From the NCBI RefSeq assembly GCF_009911645.1, contig NZ_QWKI01000135.1, forward strand, positions 1 to 38,785: DNA of 38,785 nucleotides, given 5' to 3'. The position numbers and the translations under genes were made by a program. Under the pieces are notes generated by a model. The model saw only the letters and a program-made list of their open reading frames with translations, had not been told where the DNA came from and did not search any database. The stretch's first letter is position 1; every line of letters begins with the position of its first letter. Below, piece by piece: positions 15,223 to 22,500 of this stretch. The DNA comes from Pseudoflavonifractor sp. 60. Its GTDB lineage: Bacteria > Bacillota > Clostridia > Oscillospirales > Oscillospiraceae.

Positions 15223-15450
15223 ATGCGCAGCAGCCAGCTGGAACGATATAAAAATCTGGGTTTGAACATTTCCTTTTACCGCAAGCTGCGGGGCTTTTCG
15301 CAGGAAAAGCTGGCCGAAAAGGTAGATATCAGCCGCACACATATGAGCCGGATTGAAACTGCCGACTGCGCAGTGTCGCTGGATGTTGTATTTGAGCTTG
15401 CGGATGCGCTCAGCGTGGAGCCCTACAAATTGTTCCAGAGCAAAGAGTAA
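15223..15450 (+). CDS. XRE-family helix-turn-helix regulator
   Basis: 75-residue protein that is almost entirely one HTH_3/XRE DNA-binding domain: GLNISFYRKLRGFSQEKLAE, VDISRTHMSRIETADCA and then ALSVEPYKLF. Such small Cro/CI-type proteins act as dimers on palindromic operators. The frame opens at 15190, but the ATG at 15223 has an AGAGGTGGG ribosome site and gives a start right before the domain. It is transcribed away from the 53-aa/glycine-zipper operon, with a perfect palindrome covering both promoters. It is therefore the likely repressor of that operon and of itself (inference). Its terminator follows immediately. Confidence 0.9.
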   Translation: MRSSQLERYKNLGLNISFYRKLRGFSQEKLAEKVDISRTHMSRIETADCAVSLDVVFELADALSVEPYKLFQSKE

Positions 15451-15479
15451 AGACCGCAGGAAAAATTCCTGCGGTCTTT
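15449..15479. terminator. Bidirectional terminator between the XRE gene and buk
   Basis: 12-bp perfect stem (15451-15462 with 15466-15477) with an AAA loop. A T-rich tail follows on both strands (CTTTC on +, TTTACTCTTT on -), so it serves the XRE gene and the convergent ptb-buk operon. Confidence 0.88.
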
Positions 15480-15497
15480 CAGCAAGCGGAGGATAGT

Positions 15498-16586
15498 TCA
15501 GCCCTGAACGAGGGGGCAAACGGGGTGGAACTGGCGGACCTCCTCCTCTCCCCGGAGGATGCGCAGGCCGCCCAGGGCCAGGGCCTCCATTTCATTTTCC
15601 CCGGGGAGGACCACAACCCGGCACAGACTGTGGAGGTAGTCGATTACTTTGCCGGTGAGCATTTTGGAGTTGGCCAGCCCGCCGGTGAGGATGACCGCGT
15701 CGATGAGCTCCTTAAAGCAGGCCAGCATGGTGCCAACCCCCTTGGCGATTTGAAGGGCCTGGGCCTGATAGACCAGGGCGGCCCACTCGTCCCCCTGGGC
15801 AATGCGCCGTTCCACCTCCTGACAGTCGTGGGTCCCCAGCAGGGCGGACATGCCCCCCTCGCCCCGGAGCTTTTTCAGCATTTCCGCCTTGGTATATTTG
15901 CCGGAGTAGCACAAATCCAGAACATACAGCATATTCAAGCTGCCGCTGCGGTCGGGGGAGAAGGGGCCCGCGTCGTCTGACACCGAGTCGATGATCCTGC
16001 CGCGGCAGTGGGCGGAGATGGAGATACCGCCCCCCAGATGGGCCACTACCAGATTCATATCCTCATAGTTCCGCCCCATGGCCTGAGCGTATTTGTGACC
16101 AGTGGCTCTGGCGTTGAGAACGTGGCAGAAGCTGGTGCGGGTCACTTCCTTGAAACCGGTGACCCGGGCCTCGGGCAGCAGCTCGTCGCTGGTGACGGCG
16201 TCGTAGATGTAGGCGGGGATCTTCAGAGGCAGGGCGAACTCCCGGGCCATCAGACCGCCCAGATTAGAGGCGTGGTCGAAGACGGTGTGGTGCAGCAGGC
16301 AGTCGGTCAGGGCGTCGTCCACCAGGTAGCCGCCGGAGACGATGTTTGGGATGATGCCGCCCCGGCCCACCACGGCGGAGAGCTGAGACAAGTCGTAGCC
16401 CTCCAGGGCCAGCCAGCTGCGCACCATGCTCACCCGGTAGTCCAGCTGGCCGCTGAGGGCGGGGTAGGGGGCCAGGTCCTGGTTGGTGTGGACCACAGTG
16501 CGGGTCTTCAGGGGCCGTTCATCCCGATATACCGCCGCCTTGGTGCTGGTGGAGCCGGGATTGAGCACTAAAATGTCGTAAGACAT
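15498..16586 (-). CDS. buk: Butyrate kinase
   Basis: 362-residue ASKHA-fold kinase that converts butyryl phosphate and ADP to butyrate and ATP, the last step of the kinase route of butyrate formation. Family motifs are LVLNPGSTSTKAAVY at the N-terminus, VVGRGGIIPNIVSGGY, VVAHLGGGISISAHCRGR, DDAGPFSPDRSG, and AVILTGGLANSKML. The length is normal for Buk (acetate kinase is nearer 400 and lacks the VGRGG pattern). An AAAGGAGGT ribosome site precedes the ATG. It lies 34 bases downstream of ptb in the usual ptb-buk operon. Related branched-chain acid kinases act on isobutyrate or isovalerate, so the in vivo substrate could be wider. Confidence 0.95.
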   Translation of the reverse strand: MSYDILVLNPGSTSTKAAVYRDERPLKTRTVVHTNQDLAPYPALSGQLDYRVSMVRSWLALEGYDLSQLSAVVGRGGIIPNIVSGGYLVDDALTDCLLHHTVFDHASNLGGLMAREFALPLKIPAYIYDAVTSDELLPEARVTGFKEVTRTSFCHVLNARATGHKYAQAMGRNYEDMNLVVAHLGGGISISAHCRGRIIDSVSDDAGPFSPDRSGSLNMLYVLDLCYSGKYTKAEMLKKLRGEGGMSALLGTHDCQEVERRIAQGDEWAALVYQAQALQIAKGVGTMLACFKELIDAVILTGGLANSKMLTGKVIDYLHSLCRVVVLPGENEMEALALGGLRILRGEEEVRQFHPVCPLVQG

Positions 16587-16620
16587 AGGGACCTCCTTTC
16601 TATGAAGCGGGTCTTTCCGT

Positions 16621-17520
16621 CTAATTCATGGCGGCACAGATGAGGATGGACCAGTATTTTTCTTGAGCGGTGGCGCCCCGGGAGTTGACAGTGATGGGGA
16701 CCGCTGCCCCCAGTACGACCCCGGCCATCTCGCCTCCGGCCAGGCCGTAGAGAGACTTGCCCAGCAGGTTGCCTGCGGCGATGGAGGGGGCCAGCAGAAT
16801 ATCGGCGTCCCCCGCCACCGGACTGTGGTAGCCCTTGGCCTGAGCGGCCTGGGCATCGGTGGCCAGGTCCAGGGAGATGGGTCCCTCCACCACACAGGGG
16901 CCGAAATCTCCGTGCTCCGCCTCCTCCTTGAGGACGGCGGCGTCCCGGGTCTCGGGCATGGAGGGATTCACGGTCTCCACCGCGCACAAAGTGGCGGCCT
17001 TGGGCCGGTCATAGCCCAGAAAACGGCAGAAATCCACCGCGTTTTTCAGAATATGTCGCTTTTGCTCCAAATCAGGGGCCACCACCATGCCGCCATCGGT
17101 GACGTAGAGCAGCTTGTGGTAGCTAGGCACGTCCAGAATAGCCACATGGGACATCACCTTACTGGCCCGGATGCCTGACTCCTTGTGGACCACCGCCTTG
17201 AGCAATGTGCCGGTTTGGAGCATTCCCTTGATGAGTATGTTTCCCCTGCCCTCCTGGATGAGAGCCACCGACCTCCCGGCGCAGCTGGCGTCGTCCTCCG
17301 CATCTATTACCTGGTCCGGGTCCAGCTCCTCTCCCAGGCTGCCAGCAATGGACAGAATGTCCTCCCGGTGTCCTACCAGAATGGGGCGAATCAGCCCGTC
17401 CCGCCGGGCGGCGAAAACGGCCTGGAGAGTATGCGCATCATGGGCCGCCGCCACCACCGCCGGCTTGGGCGGGAGAGTGTGCAGCATTGCTTTCAAGTCG
17501 GGAAAACTGGAAATTACCAT
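16621..17520 (-). CDS. ptb: Phosphate butyryltransferase
   Basis: 299-residue phosphotransacylase (PTA_PTB family) that exchanges CoA for phosphate on butyryl-CoA. Typical segments are the N-terminal VVAAAHDAHTLQAVFAARRDG, ILIKGMLQTGTLLKAVVHKE, YVTDGGMVVAPDLEQK, CVVEGPISLDLATDAQAA and the C-terminal DILLAPSIAAGNLLGKSLY. The length matches Ptb (~300) and not full phosphate acetyltransferase. buk follows directly, so the pair turns butyryl-CoA into butyrate with ATP gain. The ribosome site is AAAAGGGGGAC. I found no convincing consensus promoter just upstream. Confidence 0.94.
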   Translation of the reverse strand: MVISSFPDLKAMLHTLPPKPAVVAAAHDAHTLQAVFAARRDGLIRPILVGHREDILSIAGSLGEELDPDQVIDAEDDASCAGRSVALIQEGRGNILIKGMLQTGTLLKAVVHKESGIRASKVMSHVAILDVPSYHKLLYVTDGGMVVAPDLEQKRHILKNAVDFCRFLGYDRPKAATLCAVETVNPSMPETRDAAVLKEEAEHGDFGPCVVEGPISLDLATDAQAAQAKGYHSPVAGDADILLAPSIAAGNLLGKSLYGLAGGEMAGVVLGAAVPITVNSRGATAQEKYWSILICAAMN

Positions 17521-17605
17521 CGTTCGTCCCCCTTTTCTATTTCACTTACAATCATTTTATCATTGTTGTAGAAAAAAGTATAGCAGAAATTTATGTGGAT
17601 ATCTC

Positions 17606-17634
17606 TTGACGAATGGGCAATGCTTGAGTATAAT
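17606..17634 (+). promoter_or_regulatory. Sigma-A promoter of tRNA-Thr
   Basis: TTGACG (17606-17611) and TATAAT (17629-17634) with a 17-base spacer. This strong promoter would start transcription near 17641, about 100 bases before the tRNA. Confidence 0.82.
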
Positions 17635-17640
17635 AATATC

Positions 17641-17739
17641 CGTTGTACACAGACACAGTTCAGTTGGCAGAACAGAGGGCGCGTCAGCGGTGGACTGCGG
17701 ATTGTTGATAAGGACAACTGACCATAAACTGAATCATAG
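17641..17739 (+). other. Structured ~100-base leader before tRNA-Thr
   Basis: The transcribed spacer holds a D-arm-like hairpin, GTTC-AGTTGGCA-GAAC (17658-17673). The segment TCAGTTG (17660-17666) can pair perfectly with CAACTGA (17715-17721), and the overlapping TTCAGTT (17659-17665) can pair with AACTGAA (17727-17733). It has no anticodon arm or T arm, so it is not a full tRNA. It may be a processed leader or the relic of a lost tRNA. Confidence 0.45.
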
Positions 17740-17814
17740 GCTAGTGTGGCTCAATGGCAGAGCACATCACTCGTAATGATGGGGTTGTGGGTTCGATTCC
17801 CACCACTAGCTCCA
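17740..17814 (+). tRNA. tRNA-Thr (anticodon CGT), CCA encoded
   Basis: Full cloverleaf: acceptor GCTAGTG (17740-17746) pairs with CACTAGC (17804-17810), discriminator T, and an encoded CCA (17812-17814). The D stem is GCTC/GAGC, the anticodon stem CATCA/TGATG with loop CTCGTAA, and the T stem GTGGG/CCCAC with loop TTCGATT. Anticodon CGT reads ACG, threonine. The D loop is short (7 bases). Confidence 0.96.
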
Positions 17815-17817
17815 CTG

Positions 17818-17857
17818 AAAAGCCTTGTACCGTAACAGGTGCAAGGCTTTTACTTTT
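17818..17857 (+). terminator. Terminator of tRNA-Thr
   Basis: Stem 17818-17831 with 17838-17851 (AAAAGCCTTG paired with CAAGGCTTTT, one mismatch, then ACC with GGT), loop GTAACA, followed by TACTTTTG. It lies three bases after the CCA end. Confidence 0.88.
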
Positions 17858-17897
17858 GTGCCGATGAAAGAAACGGCAGTATTGAGGTGAAAACGGG

Positions 17898-17927
17898 AAC
17901 CGGACAGGGGAAACTCTGCCCGGTTTT
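17898..17927 (+). terminator. Second terminator-like hairpin downstream of tRNA-Thr
   Basis: ACCGGACAGGG (17899-17909) pairs with CTCTGCCCGGT (17914-17924), with one mismatch and one G-T pair, directly before TTTTTT. It has no gene of its own and probably backs up the tRNA terminator. The rest of the stretch to 18120 shows only a small GTGGA-caaaa-TCCAC hairpin at 18071-18085. Confidence 0.6.
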
Positions 17928-18123
17928 TTGCTGATTGCCTCTTCACTTTGAGTGCGTAGTCTGACTGGTACGGTGTACGCCCCGCAGATTATCCCGTGAT
18001 CCGCAGAACCCAAGGATTACTAATTTTTTGCTCTCCTGTCTGATGATATGGGCCATAATTCCAGAGAATAGTGGACAAAATCCACAAATTTTTCACTTTG
18101 TTTTTGTTCACACTTTGTTCTTC

Positions 18124-18152
18124 TTGCATCTTCCCCGGTTTTGTCTTATAAT
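18124..18152 (+). promoter_or_regulatory. Promoter of the secreted protein gene
   Basis: TTGCAT (18124-18129) and TATAAT (18147-18152) with a 17-base spacer, 56 bases before the TTG start. Confidence 0.7.
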
Positions 18153-18208
18153 GGTTTGAAAAAGAGCTTGCTCCGTCCCTCTGTTTTTTCCAAAAGGAGG
18201 CCTTCGTT

Positions 18209-18919
18209 TTGAAACGTTTTCTCATATTTCCCTGTGTTCTGTGCCTGGTGATCGGTCTTCTGGTGGGCGTTCTTCTGCCCATCGACCTGACCGAAGAGCC
18301 CGTCACACCGCCCCTGAACAATCCCAACAACAATTTCACGCCCCCGCCGGGGGGCTCCCAGCTGACGGGCAGCAATTCCTCTGCCCCCGACTCCTCCGAG
18401 GCGCTGGACCCCACGGAAAACTTTCCCCTGCTCAGCTCCGCCTGTGCCGTCAACCGCTGCATTCAGCGGGGGGATTGGGCTGGGCTGGCCAGCTATGTAC
18501 ACCCCAGCCGCGGGGTCACCTTCACCCCCTACTCCACCGTGGAGCCGAACAGCGACCTGAACTTCACCGCCGACCAGATCAAAAACCTGGCCCAGGATCA
18601 GAATGTGTACACATGGGGCTTTGAGGACGGCCGGGGGGACCCCATTCAGATGACCATTCCCCAGTATTTTGCCCGCTACGTCTACAACGCGGACTACACC
18701 CAGGCCACCGAAATCGGCATTGACCAGATCATGACCGGCGGAAACGCCCTGGAGAACCTGGCGGAGATTTACGTCGGGTGCCGCTTTGTGGACTTCTGCT
18801 TCCCCAGCGCCGACCCGGTGAACGACGGGCTGGACTGGACCTCTCTCAAGCTGGTCTTCCAGCCCGAGGGGGAGCACTGGTATCTGGTGGGCGTGGTACA
18901 CGGGGAGTGGACCATCTGA
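18209..18919 (+). CDS. Membrane-anchored or secreted protein of unknown function
   Basis: 236-residue protein with a basic start and hydrophobic segment (FLIFPCVLCLVIGLLVGVLLP, residues 4-24) acting as signal peptide or anchor. A Pro/Asn/Ser-rich linker follows to about residue 70, then a soluble extracytoplasmic domain. The domain includes SYVHPSRGVTFTPYSTVEPN, VYTWGFEDGRGDP, PQYFARYVYNADYTQA and the end WYLVGVVHGEWTI. I have an impression of similar hypothetical proteins in gut bacteria but cannot name a family. No lipobox is evident. The start is TTG, chosen for the AAAGGAGG ribosome site eight bases upstream. It is expressed from its own promoter, and trkA starts 73 bases later with no clear terminator between. 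Confidence 0.78.
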   Translation: MKRFLIFPCVLCLVIGLLVGVLLPIDLTEEPVTPPLNNPNNNFTPPPGGSQLTGSNSSAPDSSEALDPTENFPLLSSACAVNRCIQRGDWAGLASYVHPSRGVTFTPYSTVEPNSDLNFTADQIKNLAQDQNVYTWGFEDGRGDPIQMTIPQYFARYVYNADYTQATEIGIDQIMTGGNALENLAEIYVGCRFVDFCFPSADPVNDGLDWTSLKLVFQPEGEHWYLVGVVHGEWTI

Positions 18920-18992
18920 GCGGGACCAACCCCTGTCCAGGGGGACTGACACAGTGCCCCTATTTTTTCGTGCAGAAAGGATCACCGACACT

Positions 18993-20381
18993 ATGAACAT
19001 AGTCATTGTAGGCAGCGGCAAGGTGGGCTTCACCCTGGCCGAGCAGCTGGTGCGGGAGGAGCACGACGTCACCGTGGTGGACAGCGACGAGGAGGCCCTT
19101 CAGCGGGCCGGAGACCAGCTGGACATTATGACGGTGCGGGGCAACGGCGTCTCCTCCTCCACACTGCGGGAGGCGGGGGCCGCCGACGCCGACCTGCTGG
19201 TGGCCGCCACCAACTCCGACGAGGTAAATATGGTGTGCTGTCTCACCGCCAAGGACCTGGGGGCCAAATACACCATTGCCCGCATCCGCAATCAGGAGTA
19301 CACCAACAGCGTGGCCGAGCTGCGCCGGAACCTGAAGATCGACATGGTCATCAACCCGGAGAACACCACTGCCGTGGAGATCTCCCGGCTGCTCCGCTTC
19401 CCCGCCGCCGCCAATATCGAGACCTTCTGCCGGGGCAAGGTGGAGCTGATGGGCTTCCGCCTCCAGGAGGGGGACTTTCTGGTGGGCGTACCGCTGTACA
19501 ACCTGCCCGCCCAGGTGAAAAAGCTGTCTCTGCTGTTCTGCGCCGTAGACCGGGGGGGCCAGGTGTCCATCCCTAACGGCTCCTTCGTGCCCCAGGCGGA
19601 GGACAAGCTGTACATGGTGGGCCGCCCCGACAGTCTGGACCAGTTCTTCCGTCAGCTGGGCCGGTACGCCCCCAAGGTGCGCCAGGTCTTTCTGGTGGGG
19701 GGGGGCAAGGTGTCCGTCTACCTGGCCGCCATTTTAAGCCGGATGAATATCCGCCTGAAAATTGTGGAGCTCAGCGAGGAGCGCTGCCGTCTGCTCAGCG
19801 AGCGCTTCCCCAAGGTGACCGTCATCTGCGGCGACGGCACTGACTCGGAGCTGCTGGAGTCGGAGAACCTCACCGGGAACGACGCCTTTATCGCCCTCAC
19901 CGACCGAGACGAGGACAATCTGATTATCTCCCTGTACGCCATGCAGCAGGGGCTGGCCAAGGTCATCACCAAGTGCAACCGGCAGAACTACGCCGGTATT
20001 GTTCGCTCCCTGGGGCTGGACAGCGTCATCTCCCCCAAATTTGTCACCGCCTCCCACATCCTCCACGTGGTGCGGGGACTGCAAAACTCCCAGGGCAGTG
20101 TGATGAACTCCCTCCACCGCATCGCCGGGGGCGGCGCGGAGGCCATGGAGTTCACCGTGGGTCCCGGGACCCGGCACCTCCAGGTCCCCCTGAAGGAGCT
20201 GCGGCTGCGCCCGGGGATTCTGCTGGCCGTCATCGTCCGGGGAGGGGATATTATCATCCCGGAGGGCTCCTCCTTCCTCCAGCAGGGGGACCAGGTGATT
20301 ATTATCGCCCGGGAGAGCGGTATTCTGGATTTGAATGACATCTATGGGCCGGAGGTCAACCCGGGAGGGTCCAGTCTATGA
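18993..20381 (+). CDS. trkA: TrkA, NAD-binding regulatory subunit of the Trk K+ transporter
   Basis: 462-residue cytosolic protein with two RCK units in tandem, the layout of TrkA. The first Rossmann motif is MNIVIVGSGKVGFTLAEQLV with the acidic end VVDSDEE. The second starts near residue 230 (VFLVGGGKVSVYLAAIL) with IVELSEERCRLL. Each is followed by an RCK_C domain (LMGFRLQEGDFLVGVPL; EFTVGPGTRHLQVPL). The frame opens at a GTG at 18954, but the ATG at 18993 has an AGAAAGGA site and begins exactly at the nucleotide fold. The stop overlaps the start of trkH (ATGA), so the gate and channel are made together. Confidence 0.95.
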   Translation: MNIVIVGSGKVGFTLAEQLVREEHDVTVVDSDEEALQRAGDQLDIMTVRGNGVSSSTLREAGAADADLLVAATNSDEVNMVCCLTAKDLGAKYTIARIRNQEYTNSVAELRRNLKIDMVINPENTTAVEISRLLRFPAAANIETFCRGKVELMGFRLQEGDFLVGVPLYNLPAQVKKLSLLFCAVDRGGQVSIPNGSFVPQAEDKLYMVGRPDSLDQFFRQLGRYAPKVRQVFLVGGGKVSVYLAAILSRMNIRLKIVELSEERCRLLSERFPKVTVICGDGTDSELLESENLTGNDAFIALTDRDEDNLIISLYAMQQGLAKVITKCNRQNYAGIVRSLGLDSVISPKFVTASHILHVVRGLQNSQGSVMNSLHRIAGGGAEAMEFTVGPGTRHLQVPLKELRLRPGILLAVIVRGGDIIIPEGSSFLQQGDQVIIIARESGILDLNDIYGPEVNPGGSSL

Positions 20382-21814
20382 ACATAAAGCTGGTTTTAAA
20401 GCTGGTGGGCCGGGTCCTTACCATGGAGGCGGCGGTGCTGGCCATCCCTCTGGCGGTGGCGCTGCTCTACCGGGAGGACCCCGCACCCTTCCTGCTGTCC
20501 ATCGTCCTGGTGGCCGTCTGCGGCTTCGCGCTGTCCGCCCTGCCCGCCAGGCAGCAGTTCTTTGTCCGGGAGGGCTTCGCGGCGGTGGGACTCATCTGGA
20601 TTTTCACCGGGCTGGTGGGGGCGCTGCCCTTCCTGTTCTGCGGCGGCTTCGCCTCTCCCATCGACTGCATCTTTGAGTCCTGCTCCGGCTTTACCACCAC
20701 CGGCTCCACCATTCTCACCGACATAGAGGCCCTGCCCAAGGGTATCCTCTTCTGGCGGGCCTTCACCCACTGGCTGGGAGGTATGGGGGTTCTGGTGCTG
20801 GCCACCGCCATCGTGCCCAAACTGGGCATCCGCTCCCACTACCTCACCCAGGCGGAGACCCCGGGCCCGGTGTTCTCCAAGCTGGTGCCCAAGCAGTCCA
20901 AGACCTCTAAAATCCTCTACGCCATGTACTGCACCCTCACCCTGGTGGAGGTGGCCTGTCTCAAAATCGCCGGGATGCCCCTGTACGACTCCTTCATTCA
21001 CGCCTTCTCCACTGCGGGCACTGGCGGCTTCTCCAACCGGAACGCCAGCGTGGGGGCCTACGACAGTGTGGCGATCGACATCATTATTACGGTGTTCATG
21101 CTGCTGTTCTCCATCAACTTCGCGGTCTACTTCCTTGTCCTTACCAGGAAATGGAAGGAGGCCCTGGCCAGCGACGAGCTGCGCTTCTTTTTAGGGGTTG
21201 TGGCGAGTGCCACTGTGATCCTCACCGTCTCCAATCTGAGGGTGTATGCTGGGGTGGGAGAGAGCCTGCGGTACACCGTATTCCAGGTGGCCTCCATCAT
21301 CTCCACCACCGGCTTCGGCACTGCGGACTTTGTTCTGTGGCCCCAGTTTTCCCAAATGATTATCGTTCTGCTTATGTTCTGCGGCGCCAGCGCCGGGTCC
21401 ACCGGAGGCGGCATGAAGTGCTCCCGGGTCCTGATCCTCCTCCGGGCCATCCGGCGGGAGATCCACCGCATCACTCACCCCCGCTGTGTGGAGGTGGTCA
21501 AGCTGGACGGCAAACTGGTCAGCGAGTCCACCCTCCACACCCTGCTGGTCTTCCTGGGGGCCTACGTGATGACCGTCTTTGCCGCCGCCCTTGTCATCTC
21601 TCTGGACGGCTGTTCCTTTGCTGTATCCTTCAGCGCCGCCCTCACCTGCGTCAGCAATGTGGGCCCCGGACTGGAGGCCATCGGTCCCTCCGGCAATTTT
21701 GCCGCCTTCTCCGGGCTGTCCAAGGGGGTCATGTCCCTGTGCATGATTATCGGGAGGCTGGAGATTTTCCCCATTCTGGTGCTCTTCGCCCCCTCCACCT
21801 GGCGCAAAGCATAA
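20378..21814 (+). CDS. trkH: TrkH-family potassium uptake channel subunit
   Basis: 478-residue polytopic membrane protein of the TrkH/KtrB superfamily, the K+-conducting subunit that pairs with TrkA. Four pore-loop filter segments can be located: SCSGFTTTGSTIL, FSTAGTGGFSNRN, ISTTGFGTADF and CVSNVGPGLEA. The length and the extra N-terminal helices before the first pore fit TrkH better than KtrB. ATGA overlap with trkA gives coupled translation. A terminator follows within five bases. A second, unrelated operon of the same superfamily (ktrB-ktrA) lies about 5.5 kb downstream. Confidence 0.95.
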   Translation: MNIKLVLKLVGRVLTMEAAVLAIPLAVALLYREDPAPFLLSIVLVAVCGFALSALPARQQFFVREGFAAVGLIWIFTGLVGALPFLFCGGFASPIDCIFESCSGFTTTGSTILTDIEALPKGILFWRAFTHWLGGMGVLVLATAIVPKLGIRSHYLTQAETPGPVFSKLVPKQSKTSKILYAMYCTLTLVEVACLKIAGMPLYDSFIHAFSTAGTGGFSNRNASVGAYDSVAIDIIITVFMLLFSINFAVYFLVLTRKWKEALASDELRFFLGVVASATVILTVSNLRVYAGVGESLRYTVFQVASIISTTGFGTADFVLWPQFSQMIIVLLMFCGASAGSTGGGMKCSRVLILLRAIRREIHRITHPRCVEVVKLDGKLVSESTLHTLLVFLGAYVMTVFAAALVISLDGCSFAVSFSAALTCVSNVGPGLEAIGPSGNFAAFSGLSKGVMSLCMIIGRLEIFPILVLFAPSTWRKA

Positions 21815-21848
21815 AAAGACCGCCTGGCTCAGCCGGGCGGTTCTCTTT
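21815..21848. terminator. Terminator between trkH and the HPr-like gene
   Basis: ACCGCCTGGC (21819-21828), loop TCA, GCCGGGCGGT (21832-21841), one G-T pair, then TCTCTTT. An AAAAAG run before the stem gives a T-rich tail on the - strand as well, so it can serve the convergent gene. Confidence 0.85.
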
Positions 21849-21851
21849 GAT

Positions 21852-22073
21852 TCAGGCCATCTTAGCCACCAGCCGGCTGAAGGCGCTGGGGGACACGTCG
21901 TCCTCCACCACCACGCTGGCCTTCTTGCCCACCAGGGAAAACAGCCCCAGCAGAGACCGGGCGTCCAGCATGACGTCCTTGGTAAACAGCCACACCTCAT
22001 AGGGGGCTTTACAGGCCAGCTGGTTGATCTTTTCCACCTGGGCCTCGTTCTTGATTTCAATTTCTCTCAGCAT
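21852..22073 (-). CDS. HPr-like protein lacking the active-site histidine loop
   Basis: 73-residue protein that aligns with the PTS phosphocarrier HPr in its second half. YEVWLFTKDVMLDARSLLGLFSLVGKKASVVVEDD matches HPr's strand, the Ser46 helix (S40 here) and the final strands, and AFSRLVAKMA matches the last helix. The N-terminal strand runs straight into helix A (VEKINQLACKAP): the GLHARPA loop with phosphorylatable His15 is missing, and the protein has no histidine. It therefore cannot carry phosphate as HPr does, but it could be a regulator, as Crh is in Bacillus through its serine. The ATG at 22073 has an AAGGAGGT ribosome site; the longer frame to 22424 lacks one and crosses the promoter. 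Confidence 0.8.
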   Translation of the reverse strand: MLREIEIKNEAQVEKINQLACKAPYEVWLFTKDVMLDARSLLGLFSLVGKKASVVVEDDVSPSAFSRLVAKMA

Positions 22074-22116
22074 AGCAAAAACCTCCTTGCCTGCAATCCA
22101 ATCGAATTTGTAGATT

Positions 22117-22157
22117 CCTCTCTTAGGGGCGCCGGGTTTGGTGCCGTGCGCCAGAGG
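22117..22157 (-). promoter_or_regulatory. Hairpin at the predicted 5' end of the HPr-like mRNA
   Basis: CCTCT-GGCGC ... GCGCC-(6-base bulge)-AGAGG on the - strand starts about where the -10 at 22166 would place the transcript start. It may protect the 5' end or control translation. The role is inferred. Confidence 0.4.
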
Positions 22158-22165
22158 ATGAAGGT

Positions 22166-22195
22166 ATTGTAGCAGGAAGGACTTCCCTTCGTCAA
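22166..22195 (-). promoter_or_regulatory. Promoter of the HPr-like gene
   Basis: On the - strand TTGACG (22190-22195) and TACAAT (22166-22171) have an 18-base spacer. The spacer contains the dyad GGAAG-GA-CTTCC, a possible operator. Confidence 0.7.
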
Positions 22196-22413
22196 GAACG
22201 GTTTTTGTTAAATATAGATAAAAAGTACTATCAATTTTTGTGCATAACAGAGATTTCTGGGCCGGGTGTCCCTGTGAATGCGGACGTCTGTGCGCTATAT
22301 GCGGACAATTATTCTCTCCAGATTCCTCCGGGCCACCGCCTTCAACTCCCTTTCTGACCATGAAATTTAGCAGAAAAACTATGGAAATACCGCCCCCTTC
22401 TCCTCTTTTGCCA
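22196..22413. other. Intergenic stretch between divergent promoters
   Basis: About 220 bases between the HPr-like gene promoter and the serC promoter. No ribosome site linked to an open frame, no strong hairpin and no repeat were seen. Base composition is more AT-rich than in the flanking genes. Confidence 0.6.
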
Positions 22414-22442
22414 TTGACACCCATTTCCCTCTGGACTATAAT
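22414..22442 (+). promoter_or_regulatory. Sigma-A promoter of serC
   Basis: Perfect consensus TTGACA (22414-22419) and TATAAT (22437-22442) with the ideal 17-base spacer, 58 bases before the ATG. No T-box or riboswitch fits in the short leader. Confidence 0.9.
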
Positions 22443-22500
22443 AAAACACTGCTAAACCCTCACAAGATGTATTTTTGATTGATAGAAAGGGGCTCTCCTT

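Noticed and set aside
17641-17739. A second tRNA gene upstream of tRNA-Thr
   Set aside because: Only a D-arm-like hairpin exists; there is no anticodon arm, T arm or acceptor pairing.
17741-18013. 90-codon - strand frame across tRNA-Thr
   Set aside because: It covers the tRNA and two terminator hairpins and has no ribosome site.
22443-22500. T-box or other riboswitch before serC
   Set aside because: The perfect promoter leaves only about 50 bases of leader, too short for such an element.
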